The position numbers and the translations under genes were made by a program. A stretch of 64,000 nucleotides of DNA from Burkholderia thailandensis E264 (GTDB taxonomy: Bacteria > Pseudomonadota > Gammaproteobacteria > Burkholderiales > Burkholderiaceae): contig NC_007650.1 in assembly GCF_000012365.1 (NCBI RefSeq), positions 1,302,001 to 1,366,000 on the forward strand, written 5' to 3'. Position 1 is the first letter of the stretch; every line of letters starts with the position of its first letter. The notes beneath the pieces are model-generated. The model saw only the letters and a list, made by a program, of their open reading frames with translations, ran no database searches and was not told where the DNA came from. Shown here in pieces: positions 27,071 through 35,359 of this stretch.

Positions 27071-28585
27071 ATGGGTGACAAGCATCGCCGTCGACGTGCG
27101 CGCCGCGACTGGCGCGCCCCGGTGTCCTGCTGGCTCGGCGCGACGCTGCTCGCGTGCGCGTGGTCCGCGCACGCGCAGGACAGCGGCGCGGCGAGGTGGC
27201 GCGACGGCGCGGACGGCATCGGCTTCTTTCCGGGCGGCGACGCGCCCGGCTTCGACGCGAGCGCGTGGGGGCCGGTGCCGGGCGACGCGCGTCGCGCGGC
27301 GTTGGACGCGGGGCGCGGCGCGGCGTCGAACGGCGGCGCGGCTTGGAGCGGCGCGCCGGACGGGGCGGGCGCGTCGGCGGCATCGAACGCGTTCGCCGCG
27401 GCCCCGAACGCGCCGCGTCCGCGCAAGCTGACCGATGAGAAGATCATGCTCGGCCAGCGCGTCGCGCCGGCCGCCGCGCCGCGCGCCGAGGGCGATGACG
27501 GCATCGGCTTCGCCGACGCGCCCGGCGGGGCGCCGGCGGACGTCGCGGCGTCATCCGCCGCGTGCGGCGGCGGCGGGTGTGCGGCCGACGGTGCCGGCGA
27601 CGGCGGCGCGACGCGCCGCCCGCCCGCCGACGCGACGCCGCGCTTCATCGCCGGCGTGCGCTACGACCGGATGCCGTACGAGCTGCACCCGATCGATCCG
27701 GAGATGCTGCCCGATTTGCCGGAGGCGCAGGGCCCGACGCTCCTCGAGCAGTTGCGGGGCGACGACAGCAACATGATCGGGATCGGCTGGCACTACGTGC
27801 TGTCGACGGGGCGCTCGACGCCCGTGACGACGACGACGGCGGCGCTCGGCATCGGCAGCTTCGCGAATCCGGGCTCCGCGGTGTCGATCAGCAATACGAA
27901 CACGCCGGCGTTCACGTTCACGCACTTCTTCGGCGAGCACGTCGCGGCCGAGGTTGTCGCGGGGATTCCCCCCAAGCTGACGATGCGCGGGCACGGCAGC
28001 ATCGGGCTGCCGTTCGACAAGATCTTCTCGGGCGTGCAGGGCCGGTTGCCGCTCGTCGATCTCGGCAACACGCAGAGCAACCCGCTCGGCACGACGCGCG
28101 CGTGGCTTGGCTCGGCCGTGTTCAAGTATTACCTCGGCAAGCGCGAGGACCGGCTCCGGCCGTACGTCGGCCTCGGACTCAGCTACACGCGCTTCACGAA
28201 CACGAACCTGAACCCGGTGTTCGCACGCAAGCTCGCGTCGCTCGGCGGCCTGCTGTCGGCGGGCATCTCGCTTGGCGACCTGCAATCGCTGCTCGCCGAT
28301 CCGGGCGCGCTCGACCGGCTGCTGCAGGCGGGCGCGAACCTGATCCTGCCGAACGGCGTGCGCGCGACGGCCAACGTGAAAAGCGCATGGACGCCCGTGT
28401 TCGTCGTCGGCGCGAACTACCAGCTCACGCGCCAGCTGTCGCTGTCGACCGCGCTGTCGTACATTCCGCTGAAGGCGGCGATCACGGTCGACATCAACGA
28501 TTCGAAGCGAATCCTCGCGTCGAACACGACGACGCTTTCCGCGAACGTGCTGCTCTGCACGATGCTGCTCAACTACCGGTTCTGA
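27071..28585 (+). CDS. OmpW-family outer-membrane protein with long N-terminal insert
   Basis: A 504-residue outer-membrane protein. The signal peptide ends near AHA at 35. Residues about 36-190 are a Gly/Ala/Pro/Asp-rich segment in which a DGIGF-to-APGG motif occurs twice (DGIGFFPGGDAPG near 48, DGIGFADAPGG near 143). The C-terminal half resembles OmpW barrels (NMIGIGWHYVLSTG, TFTHFFGEHVAAEVVAG, LRPYVGLGLSYTRF) and ends in Phe (MLLNYRF), as expected for insertion by the BAM machinery. OmpW proteins are normally about 210 residues, so the insert is unusual. It starts 13 bases after the HlyD-type gene and is the last gene of that operon. GTG 27068 is an alternative start. Confidence 0.85.
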   Translation: MGDKHRRRRARRDWRAPVSCWLGATLLACAWSAHAQDSGAARWRDGADGIGFFPGGDAPGFDASAWGPVPGDARRAALDAGRGAASNGGAAWSGAPDGAGASAASNAFAAAPNAPRPRKLTDEKIMLGQRVAPAAAPRAEGDDGIGFADAPGGAPADVAASSAACGGGGCAADGAGDGGATRRPPADATPRFIAGVRYDRMPYELHPIDPEMLPDLPEAQGPTLLEQLRGDDSNMIGIGWHYVLSTGRSTPVTTTTAALGIGSFANPGSAVSISNTNTPAFTFTHFFGEHVAAEVVAGIPPKLTMRGHGSIGLPFDKIFSGVQGRLPLVDLGNTQSNPLGTTRAWLGSAVFKYYLGKREDRLRPYVGLGLSYTRFTNTNLNPVFARKLASLGGLLSAGISLGDLQSLLADPGALDRLLQAGANLILPNGVRATANVKSAWTPVFVVGANYQLTRQLSLSTALSYIPLKAAITVDINDSKRILASNTTTLSANVLLCTMLLNYRF

Positions 28586-28807
28586 ACCGTGCGGCGCGCT
28601 CGGCCGGGCATCGGCGGCATCCGCTGCTCCTTGCCGCGCGCCGGCGATCGCCGCGCGACCGGCGGCCGGTTGCGAGACTGACAGGCGGCCGACCGGCGAC
28701 CGACCGGCGGACAACCTCGCGGCCGCGGGCCGCGGTCATTGCCCGGACATTCTCGCCTGCGATAATGTCCGCGGAACGCATCTGCGACGCGCAGCAAGGA
28801 GGCCGAC

Positions 28808-29740
28808 ATGGACATGAGCGAGAAGGACACGCGGCGCGATACCGCGCCGCTGCACGAGCGGCAGCGCCGCTTCGAGGAGGATCTCGTCGACGCGTACGAC
28901 GAAGAGCTCGAGATGGAGCTCGACGATCGCCGCTTCGACGACGAGTCGCTCTTTTCCCCCGAGCGCCGCGAAGCGCGCAAGCGCTACTTCCGCGAGCTGT
29001 TCCGTCTGCAGGGCGAGCTGGTGAAGCTGCAGGACTGGGTGGTGAGCAGCGGGCACCGGCTCGTGGTGATCTTCGAGGGCCGCGACGCGGCGGGCAAGGG
29101 CGGCGCGATCAAGCGGATCACGCAGCGCCTGAATCCGCGCGTGTGCCGGGTCGCCGCGCTGCCCGCGCCGAGCGACCGCGAGCGCACGCAGTGGTACTTC
29201 CAGCGCTACGTCGCGCATCTGCCCGCGGGCGGCGAGATGGTGCTGTTCGATCGCAGCTGGTACAACCGCGCGGGCGTCGAGCGCGTGATGAACTTCTGCA
29301 CCGATGCGGAATACGAAGAGTTCTTCCGCTCGGTGCCCGAGTTCGAGAAGATGCTGGTGCGCAGCGGAATCCAGATCGTCAAGTACTGGTTCTCGATCAC
29401 CGACGAAGAGCAGGAAGTCCGCTTCCAGAACCGCATCGAAGATCCGCTCAAGCAATGGAAGCTGAGCCCGATGGATCTCGAGAGCCGGCGCCGCTGGGAG
29501 GCGTACACGGCGGCCAAGGAGGAGATGCTGATGCGCACGCACATTCCGGAGGCGCCGTGGTGGGTCGTGCAGGCGGTCGACAAGAAGCGCGCGCGGCTCA
29601 ACTGCATCCACCATCTGCTGAGTCTCGTGCCTTACTACGAGATCGAGCGCGATTCGGTGCATCTGCCGCAGCGCGAGCATCACGACGACTACATCCGGCG
29701 TCCGGTGCCGGGGGACATGATCGTGCCGGAGATTTACTGA
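28808..29740 (+). CDS. ppk2: Polyphosphate kinase 2
   Basis: A cytosolic PPK2-family kinase that uses polyphosphate to phosphorylate nucleoside diphosphates, or the reverse. The 310-residue protein has Walker A GRDAAGKGGAIK, the lid-region block NPRVCRVAALPAPSDRERTQWYFQRY and Walker B-type LFDRSWYNRAGVE, all typical of the family. The acidic N-terminal extension (DAYDEELEMELDD) is common in betaproteobacterial members. AAGGAGGCCGAC precedes ATG 28808. It follows the OmpW gene by 222 bases with no shared operon evidence. Confidence 0.95.
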   Translation: MDMSEKDTRRDTAPLHERQRRFEEDLVDAYDEELEMELDDRRFDDESLFSPERREARKRYFRELFRLQGELVKLQDWVVSSGHRLVVIFEGRDAAGKGGAIKRITQRLNPRVCRVAALPAPSDRERTQWYFQRYVAHLPAGGEMVLFDRSWYNRAGVERVMNFCTDAEYEEFFRSVPEFEKMLVRSGIQIVKYWFSITDEEQEVRFQNRIEDPLKQWKLSPMDLESRRRWEAYTAAKEEMLMRTHIPEAPWWVVQAVDKKRARLNCIHHLLSLVPYYEIERDSVHLPQREHHDDYIRRPVPGDMIVPEIY

Positions 29741-29795
29741 AGTGTTCGCGCGGCGCGCGCGGGCGAACGTCCGCGCGCGCCGGCGCCCGCTCGCG

Positions 29796-30053
29796 TCAGT
29801 AGTGCTTGGCCGGAATGCCGAACAGGTTGAGGAGCGAGTTGCCGAGGTTCACGGCCCCCGTCGTCAGCACTTCGCCGACGCCGTATGCGGCTCGGCTGAT
29901 CGGCGACAGAAGGCCGAGCGTCAGCGTGTTGCCGATCGTTTCCGCGCCTTTGCCGGCGACCTCGATCAGATTGCCGAGCGTGTCGAAGATGCTGCCGCCG
30001 TCGTAGTAGCCGCCCGACACGTGGGCGATTTCCTGCTGGCTGAGTTCCTGCAT
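29796..30053 (-). CDS. Double-glycine-leader peptide 3 (bacteriocin-like)
   Basis: An 85-residue precursor on the minus strand. The leader MQELSQQEIAHVSGG is 15 residues and fits the double-glycine consensus better than the other two (LSxxEIxxVxGG). The 70-residue core starts YYDGGSIFDTLGNLIEV and is Gly/Leu/Thr-rich and amphipathic, ending NLGNSLLNLFGIPAKHY, without Cys. AGGAGAACCAGG precedes ATG 30053; the open frame extending to 30545 is not credible. It is separated from the exporter operon by ppk2 and faces the other way, but is probably exported by the same C39 transporter, as no other is present. Confidence 0.75.
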   Translation of the reverse strand: MQELSQQEIAHVSGGYYDGGSIFDTLGNLIEVAGKGAETIGNTLTLGLLSPISRAAYGVGEVLTTGAVNLGNSLLNLFGIPAKHY

Positions 30054-30305
30054 CCTGGTTCTCCTGAGAAATTTGGACCAAAGAGTCCGGATTGACGGGG
30101 GCCGACGGGCGCCGAGTCCCGCCGGCATTCGGCGACACCGGACCGGGGCCGGTGTCGCAGCAGACGTTAGAGGCATTCCCGATTGAAAGGTGTGCGTCAG
30201 GTTACGTATGTGATGTGTCGGGATGTGCCGCACGCCGTGGCCGCGCGGCTTCGAGCGCGCCGGGTGGGATTGACAAACCGCGCGCGCTACCGCAAGCTTG
30301 CGCGA

Positions 30306-30368
30306 ATGAACTCCCACTGCTTCCGCATTGCGCACATTATTCGCACCATTCGTCGAATGGTGGGTTAG
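30306..30368 (+). CDS. Isoleucine-rich leader peptide of ilvA
   Basis: A 20-codon frame reading MNSHCFRIAHIIRTIRRMVG, with four Ile codons at 30327, 30336, 30339 and 30348. All four are ATT, which is scarce in this genome where ATC dominates, and this would heighten ribosome stalling under Ile shortage. The frame ends 23 bases before a strong terminator and 88 bases before the threonine deaminase gene. A TTGACA box lies at 30270-30275, and the palindrome CGCAAGCTTGCG (30291-30302) stands just upstream; no good Shine-Dalgarno sequence is visible. Confidence 0.75.
   Translation: MNSHCFRIAHIIRTIRRMVG
30344..30366 (+). promoter_or_regulatory. ilvA attenuator: pause hairpin and antiterminator arm
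   Basis: CACCATT (30344-30350, which includes the last Ile codon) pairs perfectly with AATGGTG (30356-30362). The overlapping GGTGGGTT (30359-30366) can instead pair over all eight positions, with one G-U pair, with AACCCGCC, the left arm of the terminator (30392-30399). The two pairings exclude each other, which is the textbook 1:2 / 2:3 / 3:4 attenuation layout. Confidence 0.75.
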
Positions 30369-30391
30369 CGCGCGTCCGAAGCAATCACAGC

Positions 30392-30417
30392 AACCCGCCC
30401 CGTGAGGCGGGTTTTTT
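30392..30417 (+). terminator. Rho-independent terminator of the ilvA leader
   Basis: AACCCGCC (30392-30399), a 6-base loop and GGCGGGTT (30406-30413), followed by a T-run to 30417. It stands 40 bases before the ilvA start codon and downstream of the Ile-rich leader peptide, so it should act as the attenuator. Region 30054-30305 upstream holds only the divergent promoter area. Confidence 0.9.
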
Positions 30418-30456
30418 GTTTCCGTCTCCCGGGGCCCACTCTCAGGAGAGCCCGCC

Positions 30457-32064
30457 ATGCAGTCAGACGACGCCGTCACGGAAACCCCCGAAGCCCTCAC
30501 GCCCGACGCGCGCCCGCGCGCGACGATCGCGCCGCGCGCGGGCACGCTCGACGATTACCTCAAGCTGACGCTGAACGCGCGCGTCTACGACGTCGCGCGC
30601 GAGACGGCGCTCGAGCGCGCGCGCAACCTGTCCGCGCGGCTCGACAACGCCGTCTACCTGAAGCGCGAGGACAACCAGCCGGTGTTCTCGTTCAAGCTGC
30701 GCGGCGCGTACAACAAGATGGCGCACATCCCCGCCGACGCGCTCGCGCGCGGCGTGATCACCGCGTCGGCGGGCAACCACGCGCAAGGCGTCGCGTTCTC
30801 GGCCGCGCGGATGAACGTGAAGGCGGTGATCGTCGTGCCGGTGACGACGCCGCAGCTGAAGGTGGACGCGGTGCGCGCGCACGGCGGGCCGACCGTCGAG
30901 GTGATCCAGGCGGGCGAATCGTACAGCGACGCGTACGCGCACGCGGTGAAGGTGCAGGCCGAGCGCGGCCTCACGTTCGTTCATCCGTTCGACGATCCGT
31001 ACGTGATCGCGGGCCAGGGCACGGTCGCGATGGGAATCCTGCGCCAGCATCAGGGGCCGATTCACGCGATCTTCGTGCCGATCGGCGGCGGCGGGCTCGC
31101 GGCGGGCGTCGCCGCGTACGTGAAGGCGGTGCGCCCCGAGATCAAGGTGATCGGCGTGCAGACCGACGATTCGTGCGCGATGAAGCAATCGCTCGCGGCG
31201 GGCAAGCGCGTCGAGCTCGCCGAGGTCGGCCTCTTCTCGGACGGCACGGCGGTCAAGCTCGTCGGCGAGGAGACGTTCCGCCTCTGCGCGGCGTATCTCG
31301 ACGACGTCGTGACCGTCGACACCGACGCGCTTTGCGCGGCGATCAAGGACGTGTTCCAGGACACGCGCAGCGTGCTCGAGCCGGCCGGCTCGCTCGCCGT
31401 CGCGGGCGCGAAGCGGTATGCGGAGCGCGCGGGCATCGAGGGCGAGACGCTCGTCGCGATCACGTCCGGCGCGAACATGAACTTCGACCGGATGCGCTTC
31501 GTCGCCGAGCGCGCCGAGGTGGGCGAGGCGCGCGAGGCGGTGTTCGCGGTGACGATCCCCGAGGAGCGCGGCAGCTTCAGGCGCTTCTGCTCGCTCGTCG
31601 GCGAGCGCAACGTGACCGAGTTCAACTACCGGATCGCCGATGCGCAATCGGCGCACATCTTCGTCGGGGTGCAGATCCGGCGGCGCGACGAAACGGACGA
31701 AATCGCGCGCAACTTCGCCGCGCACGGCTTCACGACCGTCGATCTGTCGGGCGACGAGCTGTCGAAGCAGCACATCCGCTACATGGTGGGCGGCCGCTCG
31801 CCGCTCGCGCACGACGAGCGGCTGTTCCGCTTCGAATTTCCCGAGCGGCCGGGCGCGCTGATGAAGTTCCTGTCGTCGATGGCGCCCGACTGGAACATCA
31901 GCCTGTTTCACTACCGGAACCAGGGGGCCGATTACAGCTCGATCCTCGTCGGCCTGCAGGTACCGCAGGCGGACCACGCGGCGTTCGACCGCTTTCTCGC
32001 GGCGCTCGGCTATCCGTGTCGCGAGGAATCCGGCAATCCCGCCTACCGGCTGTTTCTCGGCTGA
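30457..32064 (+). CDS. ilvA: Threonine ammonia-lyase (threonine deaminase), biosynthetic
   Basis: Converts threonine to 2-oxobutyrate, the first committed step of isoleucine synthesis. The 535-residue protein has a fold-type II PLP domain: PVFSFKLRGAYNKM with Lys80 as the Schiff-base lysine, SAGNHAQGVAFSA, and PIGGGGLAAGVAAYVKA as the phosphate-binding glycine loop. Two C-terminal ACT-like regulatory domains follow (VFAVTIPEERGSFRRF and LFRFEFPERPGALMKF), as in the isoleucine-inhibited enzyme. CAGGAGAGCCC precedes ATG 30457. Expression is likely controlled by the attenuator directly upstream, and activity by isoleucine feedback. Confidence 0.95.
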   Translation: MQSDDAVTETPEALTPDARPRATIAPRAGTLDDYLKLTLNARVYDVARETALERARNLSARLDNAVYLKREDNQPVFSFKLRGAYNKMAHIPADALARGVITASAGNHAQGVAFSAARMNVKAVIVVPVTTPQLKVDAVRAHGGPTVEVIQAGESYSDAYAHAVKVQAERGLTFVHPFDDPYVIAGQGTVAMGILRQHQGPIHAIFVPIGGGGLAAGVAAYVKAVRPEIKVIGVQTDDSCAMKQSLAAGKRVELAEVGLFSDGTAVKLVGEETFRLCAAYLDDVVTVDTDALCAAIKDVFQDTRSVLEPAGSLAVAGAKRYAERAGIEGETLVAITSGANMNFDRMRFVAERAEVGEAREAVFAVTIPEERGSFRRFCSLVGERNVTEFNYRIADAQSAHIFVGVQIRRRDETDEIARNFAAHGFTTVDLSGDELSKQHIRYMVGGRSPLAHDERLFRFEFPERPGALMKFLSSMAPDWNISLFHYRNQGADYSSILVGLQVPQADHAAFDRFLAALGYPCREESGNPAYRLFLG

Positions 32065-32620
32065 CGTTCGTCGTCGGACCCGCGCGCGTGTCGCGTGGGC
32101 GCGGGCGCGGGATCGGCGACGGGCTGGGCGAGATCGTCTCGGCGATGCGCGGGCACGCATGCGCGAGCGCGCTGCGCTGCGCCTCGGGCGACGAGATCGC
32201 GCGCGTCGCGCTCGTGGCGATCGCGTTGCCGCCCGCGCGGCGCCTATTTGTGGATCGTGTCGGCGGTGGCGGCGACGGTGAGTGTCGCGGGGATCGTCGG
32301 CGCGGCGTCGGGCGTGGCGCGCTGCCGGCGGCGCGGAAGAGGCGATCCGGCGTCGCGCGGCACGCGTGTCGATGCCGGGGGAGCGCGTGCGGGGCGGGCG
32401 TGGGTCGGAGCTTCGCCAGGGCCGATGTCCGAAACCGTAAGCCCGGGATCAGAGCGAAGCCCAGGCTCGGGACTCGGAGCACGCAAGGCGCAAGCCAAGA
32501 GCGGGGCCGAAATCGGAAGCGCCCAGTTCCGAAGTCTTCCAGGGCGGCCGTAGCAAGCCGGAGCGCAGGGGGAGTCGGACAAATCGGCAATGCCGGCCGC
32601 GATGCGGCGCGCGCCGGCGC
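32065..32620. other. Intergenic stretch without a supported gene
   Basis: About 555 bases between the convergent ilvA and DMT-transporter genes. Open frames on both strands are Arg/Ser/Ala-rich. One plus-strand frame contains a hydrophobic run (YLWIVSAVAATVSVAGIVGA, near 32250-32310) but lacks convincing codon bias and a start. I see no clear terminator. Confidence 0.4.
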
Positions 32621-33685
32621 TCAGTGCGAATGCCGGTGATGAATGTCCGGGAAATGCGCGTGCGTATGGGTGATCGGCGTGTGCCGGTGCGCATGCGTGT
32701 GCGGTTCCGCGCCGTCCCAGTCGAAGTCGTGCGCGTGCTGATGATGCTCGTCGTGCCGATGCCGGTGGCTGTGCTCGAGCGCTTCGTGCGTATGCGGATG
32801 CTCGTGGCGCTCGCGCAGGTGCAGCCAGATGCCGATCGCCATCAGCGCCGCGGCCGCCCAGAACGACCGCGGCGGCCATTCGGGCCATAGCGCGAGCGAC
32901 AGCCCGACGCCGAACAGCGGCGCGACCGAGAAGTACGCGCCGGTCCGCGCGGTGCCGAGATTGCGCAGCGCGACGACGAACAGCACGAGGCTCACGCCGT
33001 AGCCGGCGAAGCCCGTCAGCATCGCGGCGGCGCGCTCGGCGGCGGCGGGCAGCCGCGCGCCGAGCGCGAGCGCGATGCCGAGGTTGACCGTGCCGGCGAC
33101 GAGGCCCTTGATGCATGCGATCGTCGCGGCGTCGTGGGTCGAGACCTTGCGCGTCAGGTTGTTGTCGATCGCCCAGCACGCGCACGCGGCCGCGACGAGC
33201 AGCGCGCCGAGCGGTACGCCCGCCGCGCCCGGATGCCAAGACAGCAGCACGCCGCCCGCGACGATCGCGATCATGCCGGCGAAGATCTGCGCGTCGACGT
33301 TCTCGCGAAACACGACCCACGCGATCACCGCGGTGAACACGCCTTCGAGATTGAGCAGCAGCGCGCTCGTCGCGGCGGGCGTCGTCGCGAGGCCGAGCAT
33401 CAGCAGCGCGGGGCCCGCGACGCCGCCCGCCGCGACCGCGCCCGCGAGCCACGGAAGCTCGGCGAGCGGCAGCCGCGCGTGCCCGGCCTGCGATGCGCCG
33501 GGGCCGCGCGCGAGTCGGCGCAGCAGCATGAACGCCGCGAGACCGATGCCGCTGCCGAGATAGAACAGGCCGGCAACCATGAACGGCGTGAGCGAGCCGA
33601 GCAGCGTTTTCGCGAGCGGCGTGGTGGCGCCGAACAGCGCGGCGGCGAGCAGAGCGGTGAAAGCCGCGTTCGTGCGTGCGGACAT
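32621..33685 (-). CDS. EamA/DMT-superfamily transporter with histidine-rich tail
   Basis: A 354-residue inner-membrane protein with about ten predicted helices arranged as two EamA repeats (AFTALLAAALFGATTPLAK... and VPLGALLVAAACACWAIDNN...). Drug/metabolite transporters of this family usually end soon after helix 10; here about 65 extra residues form a tail with roughly 24 histidines (for example HSHRHRHDEHHQHAHDF). Such tails are known in metal transporters and suggest binding of Ni, Co or Zn. The start at ATG 33685 is chosen because the frame further upstream is Arg-rich. It appears monocistronic. Confidence 0.88.
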   Translation of the reverse strand: MSARTNAAFTALLAAALFGATTPLAKTLLGSLTPFMVAGLFYLGSGIGLAAFMLLRRLARGPGASQAGHARLPLAELPWLAGAVAAGGVAGPALLMLGLATTPAATSALLLNLEGVFTAVIAWVVFRENVDAQIFAGMIAIVAGGVLLSWHPGAAGVPLGALLVAAACACWAIDNNLTRKVSTHDAATIACIKGLVAGTVNLGIALALGARLPAAAERAAAMLTGFAGYGVSLVLFVVALRNLGTARTGAYFSVAPLFGVGLSLALWPEWPPRSFWAAAALMAIGIWLHLRERHEHPHTHEALEHSHRHRHDEHHQHAHDFDWDGAEPHTHAHRHTPITHTHAHFPDIHHRHSH

Positions 33686-33834
33686 GGGCGAGTGTGGCGC
33701 GGGCGGCGCGGGTCGATCCGGAAAAGTGACGCCACGATAGCGCAAAGCGGAGTCGGCGGCCATCCGTTTCGCGACGGGGCGGGCGATGGTTCGTCGATGC
33801 GGCTGACGCGCGCCGCGCGCGACACCGCGCGCCG

Positions 33835-34425
33835 TCAGTCGGCTGAAGGAAACCCGGCGCGCCCCTGCGTCTGATCGAACAGTGCGTCGCGCGCGGCGTC
33901 GAGCGCCGTGGCGGGCAGCCGGATCACGAGCCTGACGGTCATTCCGTACGCGCTGTCGACGAGATCGTGCCCTTCCTGCTCGATCCAGCGGCGCACGCGC
34001 GCCTCGTCCGGATAGCCGATCTCGATCGCAAGCCGCGCGTATGCGATCCGTTCGATGCGCTCGGCGTCGATCAGCGTGGCGGCGATCGCGTCGGTGTACG
34101 CGCGCACGAGACCGCCCGCGCCGAGCTTCACGCCGCCGAAGTAGCGCACGACGGCGCCGAGCACGCCGTCGAGATCGTGATGGCGCAGCACTTCGAGAAT
34201 CGGCCGGCCGGCGGTGCCGGACGGCTCGCCGTCGTCGGACATCCCGGACTGGCCGCCCGCGAGCAATGCCCAGCAGACGTGCGTCGCGGCGGGATGCTCG
34301 GCGCGCAGCCGCTGCAGTTCGGCCATCGCCGCGTCGCGGTTCTCGACCGGGATCGCGTACGCGATGAAGCGGCTCTTGCGGATTTCGAGTTCGCGCGTGT
34401 AAGTGGCGGCGAGCGTGTAGGTCAT
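33835..34425 (-). CDS. YigZ/IMPACT-family protein (UPF0029)
   Basis: A 196-residue cytosolic protein of the YigZ/IMPACT group. Signatures are LEIRKSRFIAYAIPVENRDAA near the N-terminus, HVCWALLAGG, SDDGEPSGTAGRPILEVL and VLGAVVRYFGGVKLGAGGLVRAY, followed by a C-terminal ferredoxin-like domain. The E. coli member is about 200 residues. The eukaryotic relative IMPACT affects translational control, but the bacterial role is not settled. ATG 34425 is preferred; ATG 34449 is an alternative. It does not share an operon with its neighbours. Confidence 0.9.
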   Translation of the reverse strand: MTYTLAATYTRELEIRKSRFIAYAIPVENRDAAMAELQRLRAEHPAATHVCWALLAGGQSGMSDDGEPSGTAGRPILEVLRHHDLDGVLGAVVRYFGGVKLGAGGLVRAYTDAIAATLIDAERIERIAYARLAIEIGYPDEARVRRWIEQEGHDLVDSAYGMTVRLVIRLPATALDAARDALFDQTQGRAGFPSAD

Positions 34426-34642
34426 GAGCGTTGCTGGCGAAAAACGCATTGTATTCGACGTCGCGGCGCGATTCCGCGCGCCGGCGCGTCGAACGGCGGG
34501 CGGCGCGATGCGTCGTCATGGTATCGCGCGGACGGCGCGTGGCGCGCGTCGATGCCTGCGCCGGCCGCGATGCGCGGCGGGCGCGGCAAGCGCCAGGCGT
34601 GCCGCTTGCGCGCGCGCCGCATACGGGATCGCGATCGTCGCG

Positions 34643-35359
34643 CTACCGTGATTTCTTTCGCGTGCTCTTCTTCGCGCCTGCGCCGCCGCCGCGCGTCGCG
34701 TCGTCGCTCGCCGCGGCCTCGTCGCCGCTCAACTGCTGGAGCCATGACAGCGCGTCGACGTAAGACAGGAATTGCCGCAGATACTCGGGCGACAGTTCGC
34801 GCATCAACGACAGCGACCGATGCACGAGGCTGCTCGAATTGAGCGGCCCGGCATTCTTCGGCACCTGTTCGAGCGATGCGCGCAACTGGCTGTCCGCGCT
34901 GATCTTCGACCAGGTTTCCCGGAAGTAGTCGAGCATCTCCGGCTCGGGGCGCAACGCGACGCGGTCGCGGCTTGCGCCTTGGCCCGCGCGATGTTCGGCG
35001 GGAACGCCCGCGCCGCGCCGCTCGCGGCCGCCGAGATAGTCGAGCAGCGCGGCGAGCGGCCCGCGTGCGGGCTCGGCCGGCCGCGATGCCGGCGTTGGCG
35101 TCGCAGACGAAGCCGCGCATTCGGCCGCATTCGCGTTCGATTCGGCGCGCCGAAGGTCGTCCGCGTACGCATCGAGCAGCGCCGCCAGCCGTGCGTCCAG
35201 CAGCCGGCGCGCGTCGCCGTCGTGCGCGGCCGCCCGCCGCAGCAGCGAGTCGATGAAGCGAAAGCGCACGGGATCGAGCCGATCGGCGCCGCGCTCGCGC
35301 CATGCATCGAGCGTTTGCCGCGCGCGCGCGGCGACGTCATTCACGCTGTTCACCGTCAC
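34643..35359 (-). CDS. DUF2894-type protein, fourth gene of the motor-like operon
   Basis: A 238-residue soluble protein, last in a four-gene minus-strand operon. The N-terminal part (DPVRFRFIDSLLRRAAAHDGDARRLLDARL) is helical, the middle is Ala/Pro-rich, and the C-terminal part has EMLDYFRETWSKISADSQL and SPEYLRQFLSYVDALSWLQQL, ending in a Lys/Arg-rich tail (KKSTRKKSR). I recall this as the DUF2894 family, found mostly in Burkholderia and relatives beside DUF802/OmpA genes. The GTG start at 35359 overlaps the upstream gene by 23 bases; GTG 35344 is an alternative. Function is unknown; by position it is a cytoplasmic partner of the membrane complex. Confidence 0.72.
   Translation of the reverse strand: MTVNSVNDVAARARQTLDAWRERGADRLDPVRFRFIDSLLRRAAAHDGDARRLLDARLAALLDAYADDLRRAESNANAAECAASSATPTPASRPAEPARGPLAALLDYLGGRERRGAGVPAEHRAGQGASRDRVALRPEPEMLDYFRETWSKISADSQLRASLEQVPKNAGPLNSSSLVHRSLSLMRELSPEYLRQFLSYVDALSWLQQLSGDEAAASDDATRGGGAGAKKSTRKKSR

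Noticed and set aside
24658..27648. Minus-strand frame of nearly 1000 codons opposite the acyltransferase and HlyD genes
   Set aside because: Shadow frame; no recognisable protein segment and conflicts with three well-supported plus-strand genes.
28586..28807. A further double-glycine peptide between the OmpW gene and ppk2
   Set aside because: No frame there has a Gly-Gly leader or a plausible start.
32095..32553. Small plus-strand ORF with one hydrophobic segment after ilvA
   Set aside because: Rest of the frame is Arg/Ser-rich with poor third-position bias and no ribosome binding site.
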